A DNA stretch of 64,000 nt from Nocardia sp. NBC_00416 (GCF_036032445.1 NZ_CP107932.1:3350501-3414500); one strand, 5' to 3'. Shown: positions 9,583-21,545, counted from the first letter of the stretch. Notes: a model not told the origin generated them from the letters alone. A program made the numbers and translations.

Positions 9583-9743
9583 GCCCCCGGTTCTGGAGCG
9601 AAAGAGTGCCGCGACCGAGCGCGTGCGCACCGCCGTCAATAAATCGGCGGCCATCGAGCACTGACGAAGTCGTCAACCTACCCACGCCGGCCAAGGCGCA
9701 CATCCGCCCACACCTCTTCCACTCCGGACAGTCCACCCCCGAG
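9583..9743 (+). repeat. Left arm of a long intergenic repeat shared with 29683-29850
   Basis: This arm, up to the core element at 9744, matches 29683-29850 in order and orientation. Shared landmarks include GAGCGCGT, CATCGAGCAC, ACCTACCCACGCCG and CACATCCGCCCACACCT. It starts with a degenerate copy of the core repeat (CCCCCGGTTCTGGAGCGA). It does not encode a plausible protein. Confidence 0.75.
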
Positions 9744-9861
9744 GTCGGGGCCCGCCCCGGTTCTGGAGCGACCAGAGGAAGGGAGCGCAGCGACCGACCG
9801 GCGGGAGTGAAGAACCGGGGTTGACGAGGGCCCCGACCCGCCCCGCCGGAGGCGGGGCAAT
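9744..9861 (+). repeat. Inverted-repeat intergenic element, copy A
   Basis: The element opens with GTCGGGGCCC and closes its core with GGGCCCCGAC; inside these, CCCCGGTTCT pairs with AGAACCGGGG, so the single strand can fold into a long hairpin around a GAGCGCAGCGACCGA centre. A small hairpin (CCCCGCC/GGCGGGG, 9841-9857) and GCAAT follow. It is almost identical to 29851-29967 and related to 29547-29662 and to 43383-43499 (opposite orientation). A second small hairpin of the same type lies at 9876-9895, directly next to the stop of the gene at 9896. Confidence 0.85.
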
Positions 9862-9875
9862 AGATACAGACCCAA

Positions 9876-9895
9876 CCCGCCGGAGGCGGGGCAAT
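9876..9895 (-). terminator. Small GC hairpin abutting the stop of the 9896-10222 gene
   Basis: CCGCC and GGCGG around GGA form a short stem immediately downstream of the stop codon of the minus-strand gene at 9896. The same sequence is the tail of repeat copy A, so a repeat-derived end may serve as the terminator. Confidence 0.45.
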
Positions 9896-10222
9896 TCAAC
9901 ACGACCCGGAGGTGTCGCCGATGAACTCGTCGGAGAATCCGCGGCTGTAGTCGTGCTGTTCCACGGCAACCAGATAGGCTGCCTCGCGCCCGGTGAGGCC
10001 GAGTTCGCGGGACAGGGTGTCCAGGCGCGACCAGTCGTCATCGGGCGGTAGCCCGTTGGTCGCTACAGCGGCGGCCACGGTCATCGCGGCCATCGCCTGG
10101 GGTTCGGTGAGTGTGCGTCCCGGCAACCAGGACACCACCCAGTAGGCGTCACCGACACATCGGGCGATGTGCGGTGTCATATCGCTGGTCATGATCGACG
10201 AGGTCACCACTTGGATTGCCAC
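9896..10222 (-). CDS. Conserved-looking hypothetical protein, 108 residues
   Basis: I do not recognise the family. The product begins VAIQVVTSSIMTSDMTPHIA, has a central IARCVGDAYWVVSWLPGR segment and an Ala-rich helix (EPQAMAAMTVAAAVA), and ends FIGDTSGSC with a terminal Cys. No signal peptide or transmembrane helix is evident. The GTG at 10222 is chosen because GAGGGGAGC lies about six bases upstream; a longer start at 10327 has no ribosome binding site. It stands alone between glnD and the repeat block, with repeat-derived hairpins at its 3' end. Codon use is like its neighbours. Confidence 0.6.
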   Translation of the reverse strand: MAIQVVTSSIMTSDMTPHIARCVGDAYWVVSWLPGRTLTEPQAMAAMTVAAAVATNGLPPDDDWSRLDTLSRELGLTGREAAYLVAVEQHDYSRGFSDEFIGDTSGSC

Positions 10223-10348
10223 CGACCTGCTCCCCTCATGAGCGCGACAGCTGACCTCCCGAATCGTAGGGGTCCGATCCGCGACCACCACCGACCTGTC
10301 AGCAACCGGTGAGCAATCGACGCGCAACGGTGACCTTCGCTTCGAACG

Positions 10349-12823
10349 CTAGTTCTGGTCCGGCTCCGGCGGTTTGCGCGGCGCCGGTCGCGGAACCACT
10401 GCGAGGATCGCCGATTCGATCTCCGCGCGCCAGTCCGGACCGGTCCGCTCGCCCAGCTCTACGCAGAAGGCGTCCACCACGAACGACCCCATTGTCACGA
10501 CCTTCGCCCAGCGCACATCGGCACCCGTACCGGCCAGCACGGCGGCGAGCCGGCAGAGCAGGCCGATCCGGTCCTCGGCCCGCAACTGCAGGATCAGCTG
10601 CCCGGGATCCGCCGTCTCGGCCCATAACAACCGGGGCTCGGCCTGCGCGTATCGCGCGGCGCCCAGTGCGTCCCGTTCCCGGTCGGCCAGCACCGCCCGC
10701 ACGTCCAGATCACCGGCGACGGCTCGTTTGATCTCCTGCCGCAGCAGACCCGCGTCCGGTGGACCGCCGAAAGTCGGTGTCACGACGAAGGTGTTGACCG
10801 CCGATTCCCCCGTCGCGCCGACCGATGCCGACAGCACCCGCAGTGAATGCAGAGCCAGCACTCCCGCGGTGTTCGACAGCAGACCCGGCGTGTCCGGGGC
10901 GACGACAGTGACGATATGGGTGTATTTTCCGTCGCCCGGCGTCAATTCGACGTGCACGCCGCCGCGCGCGGCGCGGGCCAGCAATTCCTCGGGGATGGGT
11001 TCGGGTTCGGGAAGTTCCTCGCCCGCCATCACCGTGCGGCACCGGCGGACCAGTTCCCCGATCAGCGTCGCCTTCCACTCGCCCCAGACACCGGGCCCCG
11101 TGGCCAGCGAATCCGCCTCGGCGAGCGCGTGCAGCAGTTCGAGCCGCCGCGGATCGTGGTCGAGCGCGTCCACCACGTGCTGCACCGTGGCCGGATCGTC
11201 GATATCGCGGTGGGTGGCGATATCGGGCAGCAGGAGGTGGTGGCGTACGAGCGCGCTGAGAACCTCGACATCCGACGGCCACAACCCCATTCGGCGGCCG
11301 ATCTGGGTGGCGAGTTCGGCGCCCACCGCACAGTGGTCCTCGACGCGGCCCTTGCCGATATCGTGCAGCAGCGCGCCGAGCGCCAGCAGGTCCGGGCGCG
11401 ACACCTGGGTGCTCAGCGCGCTCGCGTACGCGACCGTCTCCACCGAGTGCCGGTCCACTGTCCACACGTGCACCGCGTCGCGCGGGGGCAGATCGCGGAC
11501 CGCGCCCCATTCCGGGAGCAGCCGCCCCCACAGACCGGTCCGGTCCAGGGCCTCCACCGCATCGATCACTCCGCGCCCCGAACCGAGCAGCACCAGCAGA
11601 TCGTTCAATGCGTCCTTGGGCCAGGGTTCGCGGAGTTCGGGGGCGTCTTCGGACAACCTGTTCAATGTCGTGGCCGACATCGGCAGCCCGGTCTGCGCGG
11701 AGGCCGCGGCGACCCGCAGCACCAGCCCCGGATCCCGCTGTGGCCGGGAATCGCGGGCCAGCACCACTTCTCCGGCGTGCTCGACCACACCCTCGTCCAG
11801 CGGGCGCCGCACCGGCATCCGGCGGAGCCGGGCCAGACCGCGGCGCGGCAGCGCGTTACCCGCGGTGCGCAATCCGACGTCCACCGAGTAGCCGACCGTG
11901 CGCGCGGCGTCGCTCAGCGTGCGGGCCAGATCGAATCGGTCGCCGATCCGCAGGGCGGCCCCGATCTCGTCGGCGTCCTGGGCGCGCAACTGGTCGCGGG
12001 CCCGGCCCGCCACCCGGTGCAGTTCGGTGCGCACGTCCAGTAGCCGCCGGTGTGCCTGGTCCAGTCCGCCGCCCGGCGCGTCCGGTCCCAAACCCGGCAT
12101 GGCATCGGTGAGCTGGGCGATGGCGAGCGCGTCGAGCAGCTGGATATCGCGTAATCCGCCGCGGCCGTTCTTCAGGTCGGGCTCACTGCGGTGCGCGACC
12201 TGCCCGCTGCGTTCCCATCGGGCGCGGACACCGGTGACCAGTTCGTCGAAGCGCCCCCGGATACCGCTGCGCCAGTCCTTGCGGATACCGGCGATCACCC
12301 GGTCACTGAGTTCGGAGTTGCCGACGATGTGACGGGCGTCGAGCATGCCGAGCGCGGCGACCAGATCATCGGAGGCGACCTTCAGCGCGTGCGGCACCGT
12401 GCGCACGCTGTGGTCGAGTTTGATGTGTGCGTCCCACAGCGGATACCAGAGCCGGTCGGCTATCTCGGCGACCCGTTTCGGATCCATGTCCTCGTGCAGC
12501 AGCACCAGGTCCAGATCGGAGTACGGCAGCATCTCGCGACGTCCCAGGCCGCCCACGGCCATGATCGCCAGGCCGCTGTCCGGCGTGATCCCGACCTCGG
12601 CGCCCTTGCTCGTGAGCCACAGTTCGTACAGATCGACCAGGGCCGCGCGCAGCGATTCGGCATCCAGTCGTGGATTCCGGGGCGCACCGCCGCCCAGCAG
12701 CTGATCTCGGGCACGAACCAGATCGGCGGCACCGTGGGACAGTGCGGCCGCTTTCCCGGGCCGCTCACCGCCCGCCCGTTCGGGCTCCCGTTCCTGCCGG
12801 TTCTCACCCAACGAAACCACCAC
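10349..12823 (-). CDS. glnD: PII nucleotidyltransferase / nucleotidyl-removing enzyme GlnD
   Basis: GlnD modifies the PII protein according to the glutamine level; in actinobacteria the modification is known to be adenylylation rather than uridylylation. The 824-residue protein has the nucleotidyltransferase signature [19 protein letters not shown] with catalytic D103 and D105, an HD hydrolase domain ([14 protein letters not shown]), and two C-terminal ACT domains ([16 protein letters not shown] and [17 protein letters not shown]) that sense glutamine. It is the third gene of amt-glnK-glnD. A GTG pair at 12823/12820 is the start. A hairpin at 12840-12872 in the glnK-glnD gap may reduce readthrough. 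Confidence 0.95.
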   Translation of the reverse strand: MVVSLGENRQEREPERAGGERPGKAAALSHGAADLVRARDQLLGGGAPRNPRLDAESLRAALVDLYELWLTSKGAEVGITPDSGLAIMAVGGLGRREMLPYSDLDLVLLHEDMDPKRVAEIADRLWYPLWDAHIKLDHSVRTVPHALKVASDDLVAALGMLDARHIVGNSELSDRVIAGIRKDWRSGIRGRFDELVTGVRARWERSGQVAHRSEPDLKNGRGGLRDIQLLDALAIAQLTDAMPGLGPDAPGGGLDQAHRRLLDVRTELHRVAGRARDQLRAQDADEIGAALRIGDRFDLARTLSDAARTVGYSVDVGLRTAGNALPRRGLARLRRMPVRRPLDEGVVEHAGEVVLARDSRPQRDPGLVLRVAAASAQTGLPMSATTLNRLSEDAPELREPWPKDALNDLLVLLGSGRGVIDAVEALDRTGLWGRLLPEWGAVRDLPPRDAVHVWTVDRHSVETVAYASALSTQVSRPDLLALGALLHDIGKGRVEDHCAVGAELATQIGRRMGLWPSDVEVLSALVRHHLLLPDIATHRDIDDPATVQHVVDALDHDPRRLELLHALAEADSLATGPGVWGEWKATLIGELVRRCRTVMAGEELPEPEPIPEELLARAARGGVHVELTPGDGKYTHIVTVVAPDTPGLLSNTAGVLALHSLRVLSASVGATGESAVNTFVVTPTFGGPPDAGLLRQEIKRAVAGDLDVRAVLADRERDALGAARYAQAEPRLLWAETADPGQLILQLRAEDRIGLLCRLAAVLAGTGADVRWAKVVTMGSFVVDAFCVELGERTGPDWRAEIESAILAVVPRPAPRKPPEPDQN

Positions 12824-12839
12824 CCGTTCACGCGGGCGA

Positions 12840-12872
12840 CCCCGCCCCGACCGGTGACCGGTGGGAGCGGGG
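12840..12872 (-). terminator. Hairpin between glnK and glnD
   Basis: CCCCGC at 12840 pairs with GCGGGG ending at 12872 and the inner arms CCGG/CCGG close around TGA, with small bulges. It may attenuate transcription from amt-glnK into glnD. Confidence 0.4.
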
Positions 12873-12920
12873 CCGCTTGTTGTCGTTTACACCCGCTTGT
12901 CGCGACGAACGCGGCGGGAT

Positions 12921-14566
<1,646 letters not shown>

Positions 14567-14639
14567 CAGTTTCCTCCCTCATCGTCTGGCCCGCCGCTCG
14601 CGCGACATTGGGCCTGCTACTGAAGGGTCCTCATTCGGT

Positions 14640-14677
14640 GTTTCATCTGTGACGCCCAGGTGTTTCACCTAGGTGAA
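14640..14677 (-). promoter_or_regulatory. Candidate GlnR binding box upstream of amt
   Basis: Read on the minus strand the site is TTCAC-n6-GAAAC-n6-GCGTC-n6-GAAAC. The actinobacterial GlnR consensus is gTnAC-n6-GAAAC repeated at 22 bases; here both GAAAC half-sites are perfect and exactly 22 bases apart, the first a-site matches at three of its four conserved bases, and the second is weak. It sits about 75 bases before the amt start. Spacing and location make it a good candidate; binding itself is inferred. Confidence 0.6.
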
Positions 14678-14763
14678 TGGATTGCGCCGAAATGTTTCAG
14701 GCGTGTTGCCCACGCTGTGCGCGCGTTTCGCGGCCGCCGTGCGATCCACGGGAGCGGCCCGGA

Positions 14764-16302
14764 TCAGCCGAGGAGCGCGTCCACGAAGGCCGACGGTTCG
14801 AACGGCGCCAGATCGTCGGCGCCCTCCCCCAGTCCCACCAGTTTGACCGGCACGCCGAGTTCGTGCTGGATCTGGAAGACGATACCGCCCTTGGCGGTTC
14901 CGTCGAGTTTCGTCAGCACGACACCGCTGATATCGACCACTTCGGCGAAGATCCGGGCCTGCGCCAGGCCGTTCTGCCCGACGGTGGCGTCGAGTACCAG
15001 CAGCACCTCGTCCACCGAGGCCTTCTTCTCGACCACGCGTTTGACCTTGCCCAGTTCGTCCATCAGCCCGGTCTTGGTGTGCAGGCGGCCCGCGGTATCG
15101 ACGAGGACCACGTCCACCCCGGCGTCGATACCGGTGGCCACGGCGTCGAACGCGACGGCCGCCGGATCGGCGCCCTCGCGCCCGCGGACGGTCTCTGCGC
15201 CGACCCGCTCACCCCAGGTCTGCAGCTGGTCGGCCGCGGCCGCGCGGAAGGTGTCCGCGGCGCCCAGCAGCACGCGGCGGCCGTCGGCCACCAGCACCCG
15301 GGCCAGCTTGCCGGTCGTGGTCGTCTTGCCGGTGCCGTTCACACCGACCACGAGCAGGATCGACGGATGGTCGGCGTGCGGCAGCGCGCGCACCGAGCGG
15401 TCGAGGTCCGGTCGCAGCGATTCGATCAGGACCTGCCGCAGCACCGCGCGCGCCTCGTCGGCGGTGCGCACACTGCGCGCGGCCATTTCCGCACGCAGCC
15501 GTTCCACGATGACAGTGGTGACCGCAGTGCCGATATCGGCCAGGACCAGCGTGTCCTCGATCTCTTCCCAGGAATCCTCGTCCAGGTCGCCGCCGCCGAG
15601 CAGCCCCAGCAGGCTCTTGCCCACCGCGTTCTGCGATCGCGACAGGCGGCCGCGTAATCGGGTCAGGCGCCCGGAGGTGGGCTCGATCTCCTCGATCTCC
15701 GGGACCAGGTGGGCGTCCGCGGCGGTATCGGGTGCGGTGAGCGGCGCATCGGGGCGCACACCTTCCACGGCGGGCGCGTCGGACGCCTGCTCGGATGCGG
15801 TGGCGGCCTCCGGCGCCGCATCGGTGTCCGCCGCCGTCGACGGCGCGGCCGGTCCGGCTTCCGGGGTCCCCGTGGCGACCGGGTCCGTCGTCTCGGGCAC
15901 GGCCGAATCGGTCGGATCCGCGGGCGCCACCCCGGACTCCGGCGCGGCGGTCGTCGCGCCACCGTCGGCGGCCTCCGGGAGCGGGACATCGGTGATTCCG
16001 CGGCGCGGCGCGTCACGCGGGATCGCGGCGTCGTCGCCGATATTCGGCTGTCCCTCGACATCGGTCCGCTCAGTGGGACTCGGACCGGGCGCCGGCGGGG
16101 CGGCGGTCGCGCCCTGCCCGCTCTGGCTGAAGGTGAATCCACCTGCCGCCTGATATCCGCCCGACCGGTCGGTCAGCTCGTCGTTCTCCGCCGGCGCCGT
16201 CAGCGAGACCCGGCCGCGCTTGTACCGGACGAAACCGGCCACGAGCGCGACCAGCAGTACGGCGGCGATCACTGCGATCAGAATCCAGGCTTGCGCACTC
16301 AC
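14764..16302 (-). CDS. ftsY: Signal recognition particle receptor FtsY
   Basis: FtsY is the membrane receptor GTPase for Ffh. The 512-residue protein has an N-terminal transmembrane helix (ILIAVIAAVLLVALVAGFV, residues 7-25) and KRGR, a long acidic Ala/Pro/Thr-rich linker (about 40-190), then the NG domain with P-loop GVNGTGKTTTTGK near residue 318, VDTAGRLHTK and TKLDGTAKGG. The membrane helix is typical of actinobacterial FtsY. The GTG at 16302 is chosen because AAGGA lies eight bases upstream; the ATG at 16311 touches that site. The DUF2237 gene starts divergently about 175 bases away. Confidence 0.95.
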   Translation of the reverse strand: MSAQAWILIAVIAAVLLVALVAGFVRYKRGRVSLTAPAENDELTDRSGGYQAAGGFTFSQSGQGATAAPPAPGPSPTERTDVEGQPNIGDDAAIPRDAPRRGITDVPLPEAADGGATTAAPESGVAPADPTDSAVPETTDPVATGTPEAGPAAPSTAADTDAAPEAATASEQASDAPAVEGVRPDAPLTAPDTAADAHLVPEIEEIEPTSGRLTRLRGRLSRSQNAVGKSLLGLLGGGDLDEDSWEEIEDTLVLADIGTAVTTVIVERLRAEMAARSVRTADEARAVLRQVLIESLRPDLDRSVRALPHADHPSILLVVGVNGTGKTTTTGKLARVLVADGRRVLLGAADTFRAAAADQLQTWGERVGAETVRGREGADPAAVAFDAVATGIDAGVDVVLVDTAGRLHTKTGLMDELGKVKRVVEKKASVDEVLLVLDATVGQNGLAQARIFAEVVDISGVVLTKLDGTAKGGIVFQIQHELGVPVKLVGLGEGADDLAPFEPSAFVDALLG

Positions 16303-16478
16303 GCCGACCATCCTTGCAGAGCCCGGCCCGGCGGGCGGCGACCCGTCCCGGCCCGCGCGGCGAACGATCCGCGCCACGAATCGGCGTCCGGCACCCGCCC
16401 AGCTCAGCACCAGGAACAGAGCCGGTGAGATTTCTTGTCCTGCGGAACTTCTCGCGACAGGCCAATAGGATCGGCGAT

Positions 16479-16868
16479 GTGACCGATCGAAACGTGCTTG
16501 GGGGTCCGCTACAAGAGTGCGGCACCGATCCTCTGACAGGGTTCTACCGCGACGGCTGCTGCAGCACCGGCCCGGAGGACCTGGGCAGCCACACCGTGTG
16601 CACGGTCGTCACAGCCGAGTTCCTCGAACATCAGGCGTCCATCGGCAACGATCTCAGTACGCCTCGTCCGGAGAACAACTTCCCCGGTCTCCAGCCGGGG
16701 GACAGATGGTGTGTCGTGGCGGTGCGCTGGTTACACGCGCACGAGGACGGTGTCGCCGCACCCGTGGTGCTGGCGGCGACCCATGAGAATGCCCTGGAAG
16801 TGATAGCGATGGAGATCCTGCGCAAATACGCGGTCGATGTACCCGACGATGTCAGCGACCTGCTCTGA
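16479..16868 (+). CDS. DUF2237 family protein
   Basis: The 129-residue product matches the DUF2237 family throughout: NVLGGPLQECGTDPLTGFYR, DGCCSTGPEDLGSHTVC, DLSTPRPENNFPGL and APVVLAATHENALE. Its conserved Cys residues (ECG, GCC, VC) suggest a metal or redox role, but the family function is unknown to me. It is encoded alone between the divergent ftsY and the convergent smc. A GTG start at 16479 is supported by AGGA eight bases upstream. Confidence 0.88.
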   Translation: MTDRNVLGGPLQECGTDPLTGFYRDGCCSTGPEDLGSHTVCTVVTAEFLEHQASIGNDLSTPRPENNFPGLQPGDRWCVVAVRWLHAHEDGVAAPVVLAATHENALEVIAMEILRKYAVDVPDDVSDLL

Positions 16869-16912
16869 CCGCCGCGGTCCGCCCCGCAGCCGCCCGGTAC
16901 GCGGCGGAGTAG

Positions 16913-19900
16913 CTACTCCGCCGCCGTACCGCTCGTGGCGAGGTTCTCCCCGCGCAGTCGCTGCGAGATGACCTGGGTGATGCCGTCGCCGCGCATGCTC
17001 ACGCCGTAGAGCGCGTCGGCGATCTCCATGGTCGGTTTCTGATGGCTGATGACGATCAACTGGCTCTTCTCCCGCAATTGCTCGAACAGCCCGATCAGCC
17101 GCCGCAGGTTGGTGTCGTCGAGCGCGGCTTCCACCTCGTCCATCACGTAGAACGGCGAGGGGCGGGCGCGGAAGATCGCCACCAGCAGCGCCACCGCGGT
17201 GAGCGATTTCTCACCGCCGGAGAGCAACGACAGTCGCTTGACCTTCTTGCCGGGCGGTCGCGCTTCCACTTCGATACCGGTGGTGAGCATATCGGTGGGG
17301 TCGGTGAGCAGCAGGCGGCCGTCGCCGCCGGGGAACAGCGCGGCGAAAACCTGAACGAACTCGCGTTCCACATCGGCGTAGGCGTCGGTGAAGACCTGCA
17401 GGATCCGCTCGTCCACCTCCGACACCACGTCCAGCAGGTCCTGCCGTGCCTTCTTGACGTCTTCGAGCTGGGTGGCCAGGAAGTTGTAGCGCTCCTCGAG
17501 CGCCGCGAACTCCTCGAGCGCCAGCGGGTTCACCTTGCCGAGAGTGGTCAGATCCTTCTCGGCGCGTTTGGCGCGACGCTCCTGCGAGGCACGGTCGAAG
17601 GGCATCGGGGCGGGCGCGGTGACCTGTTCACCGCGTTCCTTGGCCTGCTCGTATTCCCGCATCTCCAGGTCACTGGGCGGCAGGACCATATCGGGACCGT
17701 ATTCGGCGATCAGATCCTCGAGTGCGATCCCGAACTGTTCGGCGATATTGGCCTCGAGCTGTTCGATCCGCAGCGCGGCCTGCGCCTTGGCGACTTCGTC
17801 GCGGTGCACCGTGTCGGTGAGCTGCCCGAGTTGGATACCCAGCGCTCGCACCCGCTCCTTGATCTGATCGACCTGGGTGGCGCATTCGGTGCGCCGGCGG
17901 ACCAGTTCGTCACGGCGGGCCACGGCCGCGGCGACCACCTTCTCCAGTTCGGCGACCAGATCGGCGCCGGATTCGGCGACCGCGGCGGCGACCCGGGCGG
18001 CCTGCCGGCGGGCGGCCTGCGCCCGTTCGGCGCGGGCTCGTGCGTCGCGTTCGGCCCGGGCGGAACGCCGCAGCGAATCCGCTTTGCCGCGGACCGATTC
18101 GGCGCGTTCCTCGGCCGTGCGGACCGCCAAGCGGGCCTCGACCTCCATGGCTCGGGCCTCGGCGAGCGCGGCGGCGGCCTCTTCCCGGGCCAGTGCGGCG
18201 GCTTCGGTACCCGCGGCTCCGGCCGCGTCGCTGTCGGTGTCGGCCTGTTCCCGTTCCGCGTGCCGCAGCCGTTCCTCGAGGTCGACGAGTGTGGTCATCG
18301 CCTCCTCGTGGGTGGCCTCGGCGGCGGCACGCTGATCGGTGAGCCGCTCGGATTCGGCGTGCGCGGCCCGCGCGGCCGCGCCGAGCCGGCCCAGCCGCTC
18401 GTAGACGGCGTTGAGGGCCTGATCGGATTCGTGCAGCGTCAGCAGGGCGTGGTCGACGGCTTCCTTGCGATCGGTCTGCTCCTCCAGCGCACCCGCCAGA
18501 CTCGCTTCCAGCTCCTCGGCGTGGCGCTGGGCCGCGATCAGGTCGGCTTCGGCGGCATCGATGCCCGCCTGGATCTCCAACCGGCTCGGCGACCGATCCG
18601 AGCCGCCGACCAGCCACCCGGTGCCGGCCAGGTCACCGTCGCGGGTGACCACGCGCAGTTCCGGGCGGGTGGCGAGCAGGGCGGACGCGGCGTCGAGGTC
18701 CTCGACGACCGCGACCCGGCGGATCAGCGCGACCACGGCGGCGCGCACCGTGCCCGGGCAGTCCACCACGTCCAGCAGCCATCGAGCGGACTCGGGCAGC
18801 GGAGCACCGGCATCCGCGATCTCGTCGCCGTCGGGTCCCCCGTACACCAGCGCGGCCCGGCCGCCGTCGGCCTTGCCGAGCGCGCGCAGGGCACTCAGCG
18901 CCGTGTCGCTGGTATCGGCCACCACGGCCTCGGCCACCGGACCGAGCACCGCGGCGACCGCGGTCTCGTATCCGGCATGCACCCGCAGCTGTTCGGACAG
19001 CGAACCCAGCAGGCCCGCGGGTTGGTTCTCGGTGAGCCACGCCGCGCCGTCCCGGCTGGCCAGGTTCATACCGAGTGCCTCGATCCGGGCCGTCAGCGAG
19101 GCGACCCGGCGACCGGCCTCCCGATCCTCGGCGCGCAGCTCGGTGACCCGGCGATCGGCCAGTTCCAGCGCCTCCACCGCATGTTCGTGCTGGGCGTCCA
19201 ACCCGGCTTCACCGGCGTCCAGCTCGGCCAGTTCGTCCTGGACCGTGTCGAATTCGGTCTGCGCCGCACTGCCCCGGGCCCGGGCCTCGGTGATCGCGGT
19301 GGACAACCGCACGACCTCGGCGTCGATGGATTGCGTCCGGGTGCGCAGATTCTCGACCTGACCGGATAACCGGACCAGGCCTTCGCGCCGGTCGGCGATG
19401 GCCCGCACAGCGGCCAGATGGGCTTGTTCGGCCGCCCTGGCCGCATGGTCGCGTTCGGCGAGCCCGTCGCGGGCGGCCTCCAGTGTTTCGGTGGCCATCT
19501 CCACGGTTTCGCGCAATTCGGCCTCTTCGGCCTCCACCCGGTCGGCCTCGGCCTCCAGCTGATCGGGGTCGCGGCCGGTGTTCGCCGCGGTGGTGGTATC
19601 CAGGTGCCGGGCACGATCGCCGGCGATACGGATGGTCGCGTTGACGCGTTCGGACAGCGCTGACAATTGGAACCACAGCTGTCCCGCGGCCTCGGCGCTG
19701 GGTGTCAGGCGCGAGAGCTGGAATTCCTGCTGGGCCAGGGCGGCATCAGCGGCGTCCAGTTCGCTCTGCACGGTGATCTGCTGTTCCCGCGCGTAGGCCT
19801 CTTTGCTCTGCTGGCTCTCCAGCTCGTTGCGCCGGGTGACCAGATCGTCGGCCGCCAGCCGCAACCGGGCGTCGCGCAGATCCGCCTGCACGGTCTGCGC

Positions 19901-20542
19901 CCGCCGGGCGACCTCGGCCTGACGTCCGAGTGGTTTGAGCTGGCGGCGTAGTTCGCTGGTGAGGTCGGTGAGCCGAGCCAGGTTGGCCTGCATCGCATCC
20001 AGTTTGCGAACGGCCTTTTCCTTGCGTTTGCGGTGTTTGAGTACCCCGGCGGCCTCTTCGATGAAGGCGCGCCGATCCTCGGGGCGTGATTCGAGGATCG
20101 CCGAGAGCTGCCCTTGGCCGACGATGACGTGCATCTCCCGGCCGATACCGGAATCGCTGAGCAGTTCCTGCACGTCCATCAGCCGACAGGAGTTGCCGTT
20201 GATCTCGTACTCTCCGGCGCCGTCGCGGAACATCCGGCGGGTGATGGAGACCTCGGCGTAGTCGATGGGCAGCGCGCCGTCGGAGTTGTCGATGGTCAGG
20301 GTGACCTCGGCACGTCCCAGCGGCGCCCGGCCGGAGGTGCCGGCGAAGATGACGTCCTCCATCTTCCCGCCGCGCAACGCTTTGGCGCCCTGTTCACCCA
20401 TCACCCAGGTGAGCGCGTCGACGACATTGGATTTCCCGGACCCGTTCGGGCCGACCACGCAGGTGATCCCGGGCTCGAATCGCAGAGTCGTCGCGGACGC
20501 GAAGGATTTGAACCCCTTCAACGTCAAGCTCTTCAGGTGCAA
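16913..20542 (-). CDS. smc: Chromosome segregation ATPase SMC
   Basis: SMC forms the condensin-like ring with ScpA/ScpB that compacts and segregates the chromosome. The 1209-residue protein has the ABC head split over both ends: Walker [10 protein letters not shown] at residues 31-39, and at the C terminus [14 protein letters not shown] (signature) and [14 protein letters not shown] (Walker B). Two long coiled coils flank a hinge around residues 500-660. The start is a TTG at 20542; the first residues [15 protein letters not shown] are canonical, and the upstream ATG is out of frame. The position beside ftsY, acyP, mutM and rnc is the usual actinobacterial one. Confidence 0.97.
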   Translation of the reverse strand: MHLKSLTLKGFKSFASATTLRFEPGITCVVGPNGSGKSNVVDALTWVMGEQGAKALRGGKMEDVIFAGTSGRAPLGRAEVTLTIDNSDGALPIDYAEVSITRRMFRDGAGEYEINGNSCRLMDVQELLSDSGIGREMHVIVGQGQLSAILESRPEDRRAFIEEAAGVLKHRKRKEKAVRKLDAMQANLARLTDLTSELRRQLKPLGRQAEVARRAQTVQADLRDARLRLAADDLVTRRNELESQQSKEAYAREQQITVQSELDAADAALAQQEFQLSRLTPSAEAAGQLWFQLSALSERVNATIRIAGDRARHLDTTTAANTGRDPDQLEAEADRVEAEEAELRETVEMATETLEAARDGLAERDHAARAAEQAHLAAVRAIADRREGLVRLSGQVENLRTRTQSIDAEVVRLSTAITEARARGSAAQTEFDTVQDELAELDAGEAGLDAQHEHAVEALELADRRVTELRAEDREAGRRVASLTARIEALGMNLASRDGAAWLTENQPAGLLGSLSEQLRVHAGYETAVAAVLGPVAEAVVADTSDTALSALRALGKADGGRAALVYGGPDGDEIADAGAPLPESARWLLDVVDCPGTVRAAVVALIRRVAVVEDLDAASALLATRPELRVVTRDGDLAGTGWLVGGSDRSPSRLEIQAGIDAAEADLIAAQRHAEELEASLAGALEEQTDRKEAVDHALLTLHESDQALNAVYERLGRLGAAARAAHAESERLTDQRAAAEATHEEAMTTLVDLEERLRHAEREQADTDSDAAGAAGTEAAALAREEAAAALAEARAMEVEARLAVRTAEERAESVRGKADSLRRSARAERDARARAERAQAARRQAARVAAAVAESGADLVAELEKVVAAAVARRDELVRRRTECATQVDQIKERVRALGIQLGQLTDTVHRDEVAKAQAALRIEQLEANIAEQFGIALEDLIAEYGPDMVLPPSDLEMREYEQAKERGEQVTAPAPMPFDRASQERRAKRAEKDLTTLGKVNPLALEEFAALEERYNFLATQLEDVKKARQDLLDVVSEVDERILQVFTDAYADVEREFVQVFAALFPGGDGRLLLTDPTDMLTTGIEVEARPPGKKVKRLSLLSGGEKSLTAVALLVAIFRARPSPFYVMDEVEAALDDTNLRRLIGLFEQLREKSQLIVISHQKPTMEIADALYGVSMRGDGITQVISQRLRGENLATSGTAAE

Positions 20543-20722
20543 CGCCGACGACCCTTTCCGCCTCCATGAACTGTCCGCCTCACCCAGGCCGATCAGTCAT
20601 GCTATAGGCCCGCGCCGCCATGTCCCCACCCGGCGCACCGGCCGTGGCCGAGCGATTGCCGGAGAACCCGGACATCGCGGCCGGGCGTTGCACCGGCCGG
20701 ATGCCACCGAGGCTACCGGGTG

Positions 20723-21142
20723 TTATGCCTTGCGGCGATGGCGGTGTCCGGCTTCGATACCGGTTGCCGCCCGGACTGCCAGCACCGCACCCCAGGGGCC
20801 GATGACCCAGATGGGCCAGAAGTAGGTGAACGCACCGACACTCAGCGAGATCGCCGCCCAGATCACCAGGACCAGCAGACCGACAGCCAGCCAGGCGCTC
20901 GCCTCGATCCGCTGCCAGATCGGGAATCGTGAGCGCGATTTCATCGTCGACGCCGAAGACAGCGCGGGCAGATCCGCGAGGACGGCGGTCAGCTCCTCAC
21001 GGGTGGCGGTCTGGTAGACCTGCGCGACCCGTTGGTCGTACTCGGCCAGATCGATCCGGCCGTCCTCCATATGCCGGCTCAGGTCGCGCACGATCCGGTC
21101 CCGTTCGGCGTCGGATGCCCGGGTTCCCGTCGAGATCTCCAT
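20723..21142 (-). CDS. DUF1707 membrane protein
   Basis: The 139-residue protein starts with a DUF1707 domain (residues 8-60: RASDAERDRIVRDLSRHMED, then GRIDLAEYDQRVAQVY), a short helical module found at the N termini of many actinobacterial membrane proteins. Two transmembrane helices follow (about 83-105 and 110-130: AWLAVGLLVLVIWAAISL and FTYFWPIWVIGPWGAVLAV) and a basic tail. Function is unknown. The start at 21142 has GAGGGGAGC upstream at good spacing. It lies between smc and acyP, where M. tuberculosis has no equivalent that I recall. Confidence 0.8.
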   Translation of the reverse strand: MEISTGTRASDAERDRIVRDLSRHMEDGRIDLAEYDQRVAQVYQTATREELTAVLADLPALSSASTMKSRSRFPIWQRIEASAWLAVGLLVLVIWAAISLSVGAFTYFWPIWVIGPWGAVLAVRAATGIEAGHRHRRKA

Positions 21143-21257
21143 TACCGCTCCCCTCACAAGCACACTCCACTATGGAATACCGCCAGTGTTCACCTTCCAT
21201 TGTGGCATGTCAAGGTCTCGCGGTACGCGCCCGCACGTCCCGGGCCTCGTGCACGCC

Positions 21258-21545
21258 CTACCGCTCGACGAACCCCATCAACCCGCCACGCGCCGGCTCC
21301 CATGCCTCCACTACGAGATCCACCCGGCCGGGCGTGGTACCCGACCGCAGCAGCGCCAGCAATTTCCCCGTCGCCGCCCGCGACCCCTCGGCCACCACAT
21401 GCACCCGGCCGTCGGCGGCATTCGTGGCATGACCGGTCAACCCGAGTTCCAGCGCCCGCGCCCGCGTCCACCACCGGAAACCCACACCCTGCACATACCC
21501 GTGCACCCAGGCGCTCAGCCGCACCGGGTCGTCGTCGGCCGCCAC
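21258..21545 (-). CDS. acyP: Acylphosphatase
   Basis: This 95-residue protein hydrolyses acyl phosphates. The signature WVHGYVQGVGFRWWTRARAL contains the catalytic Arg (GFRWW), and the conserved Asn lies in LTGHATNAADGRVHV. The GTG at 21545 is two bases after the OsmC-gene stop, so translation is probably coupled. The acyP-smc neighbourhood is the same in M. tuberculosis. Confidence 0.92.
   Translation of the reverse strand: MAADDDPVRLSAWVHGYVQGVGFRWWTRARALELGLTGHATNAADGRVHVVAEGSRAATGKLLALLRSGTTPGRVDLVVEAWEPARGGLMGFVER

Noticed and set aside
9679..9902. Short open frames across the inverted repeats
   Set aside because: They arise because each repeat copy reads through in the same frame (peptides such as [16 protein letters not shown]). 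The repetition is at DNA level and none has a start signal.
14677..15657. Plus-strand open frame opposite ftsY
   Set aside because: It is antisense to the FtsY GTPase domain, which carries all expected motifs; the translation is His/Gln/Arg-rich without motifs.
17042..19369. A 775-codon open frame on the plus strand
   Set aside because: It lies fully antisense to smc, has Gly/Arg/Gln-rich low-complexity translation and no family motifs. High GC content creates such shadow frames.
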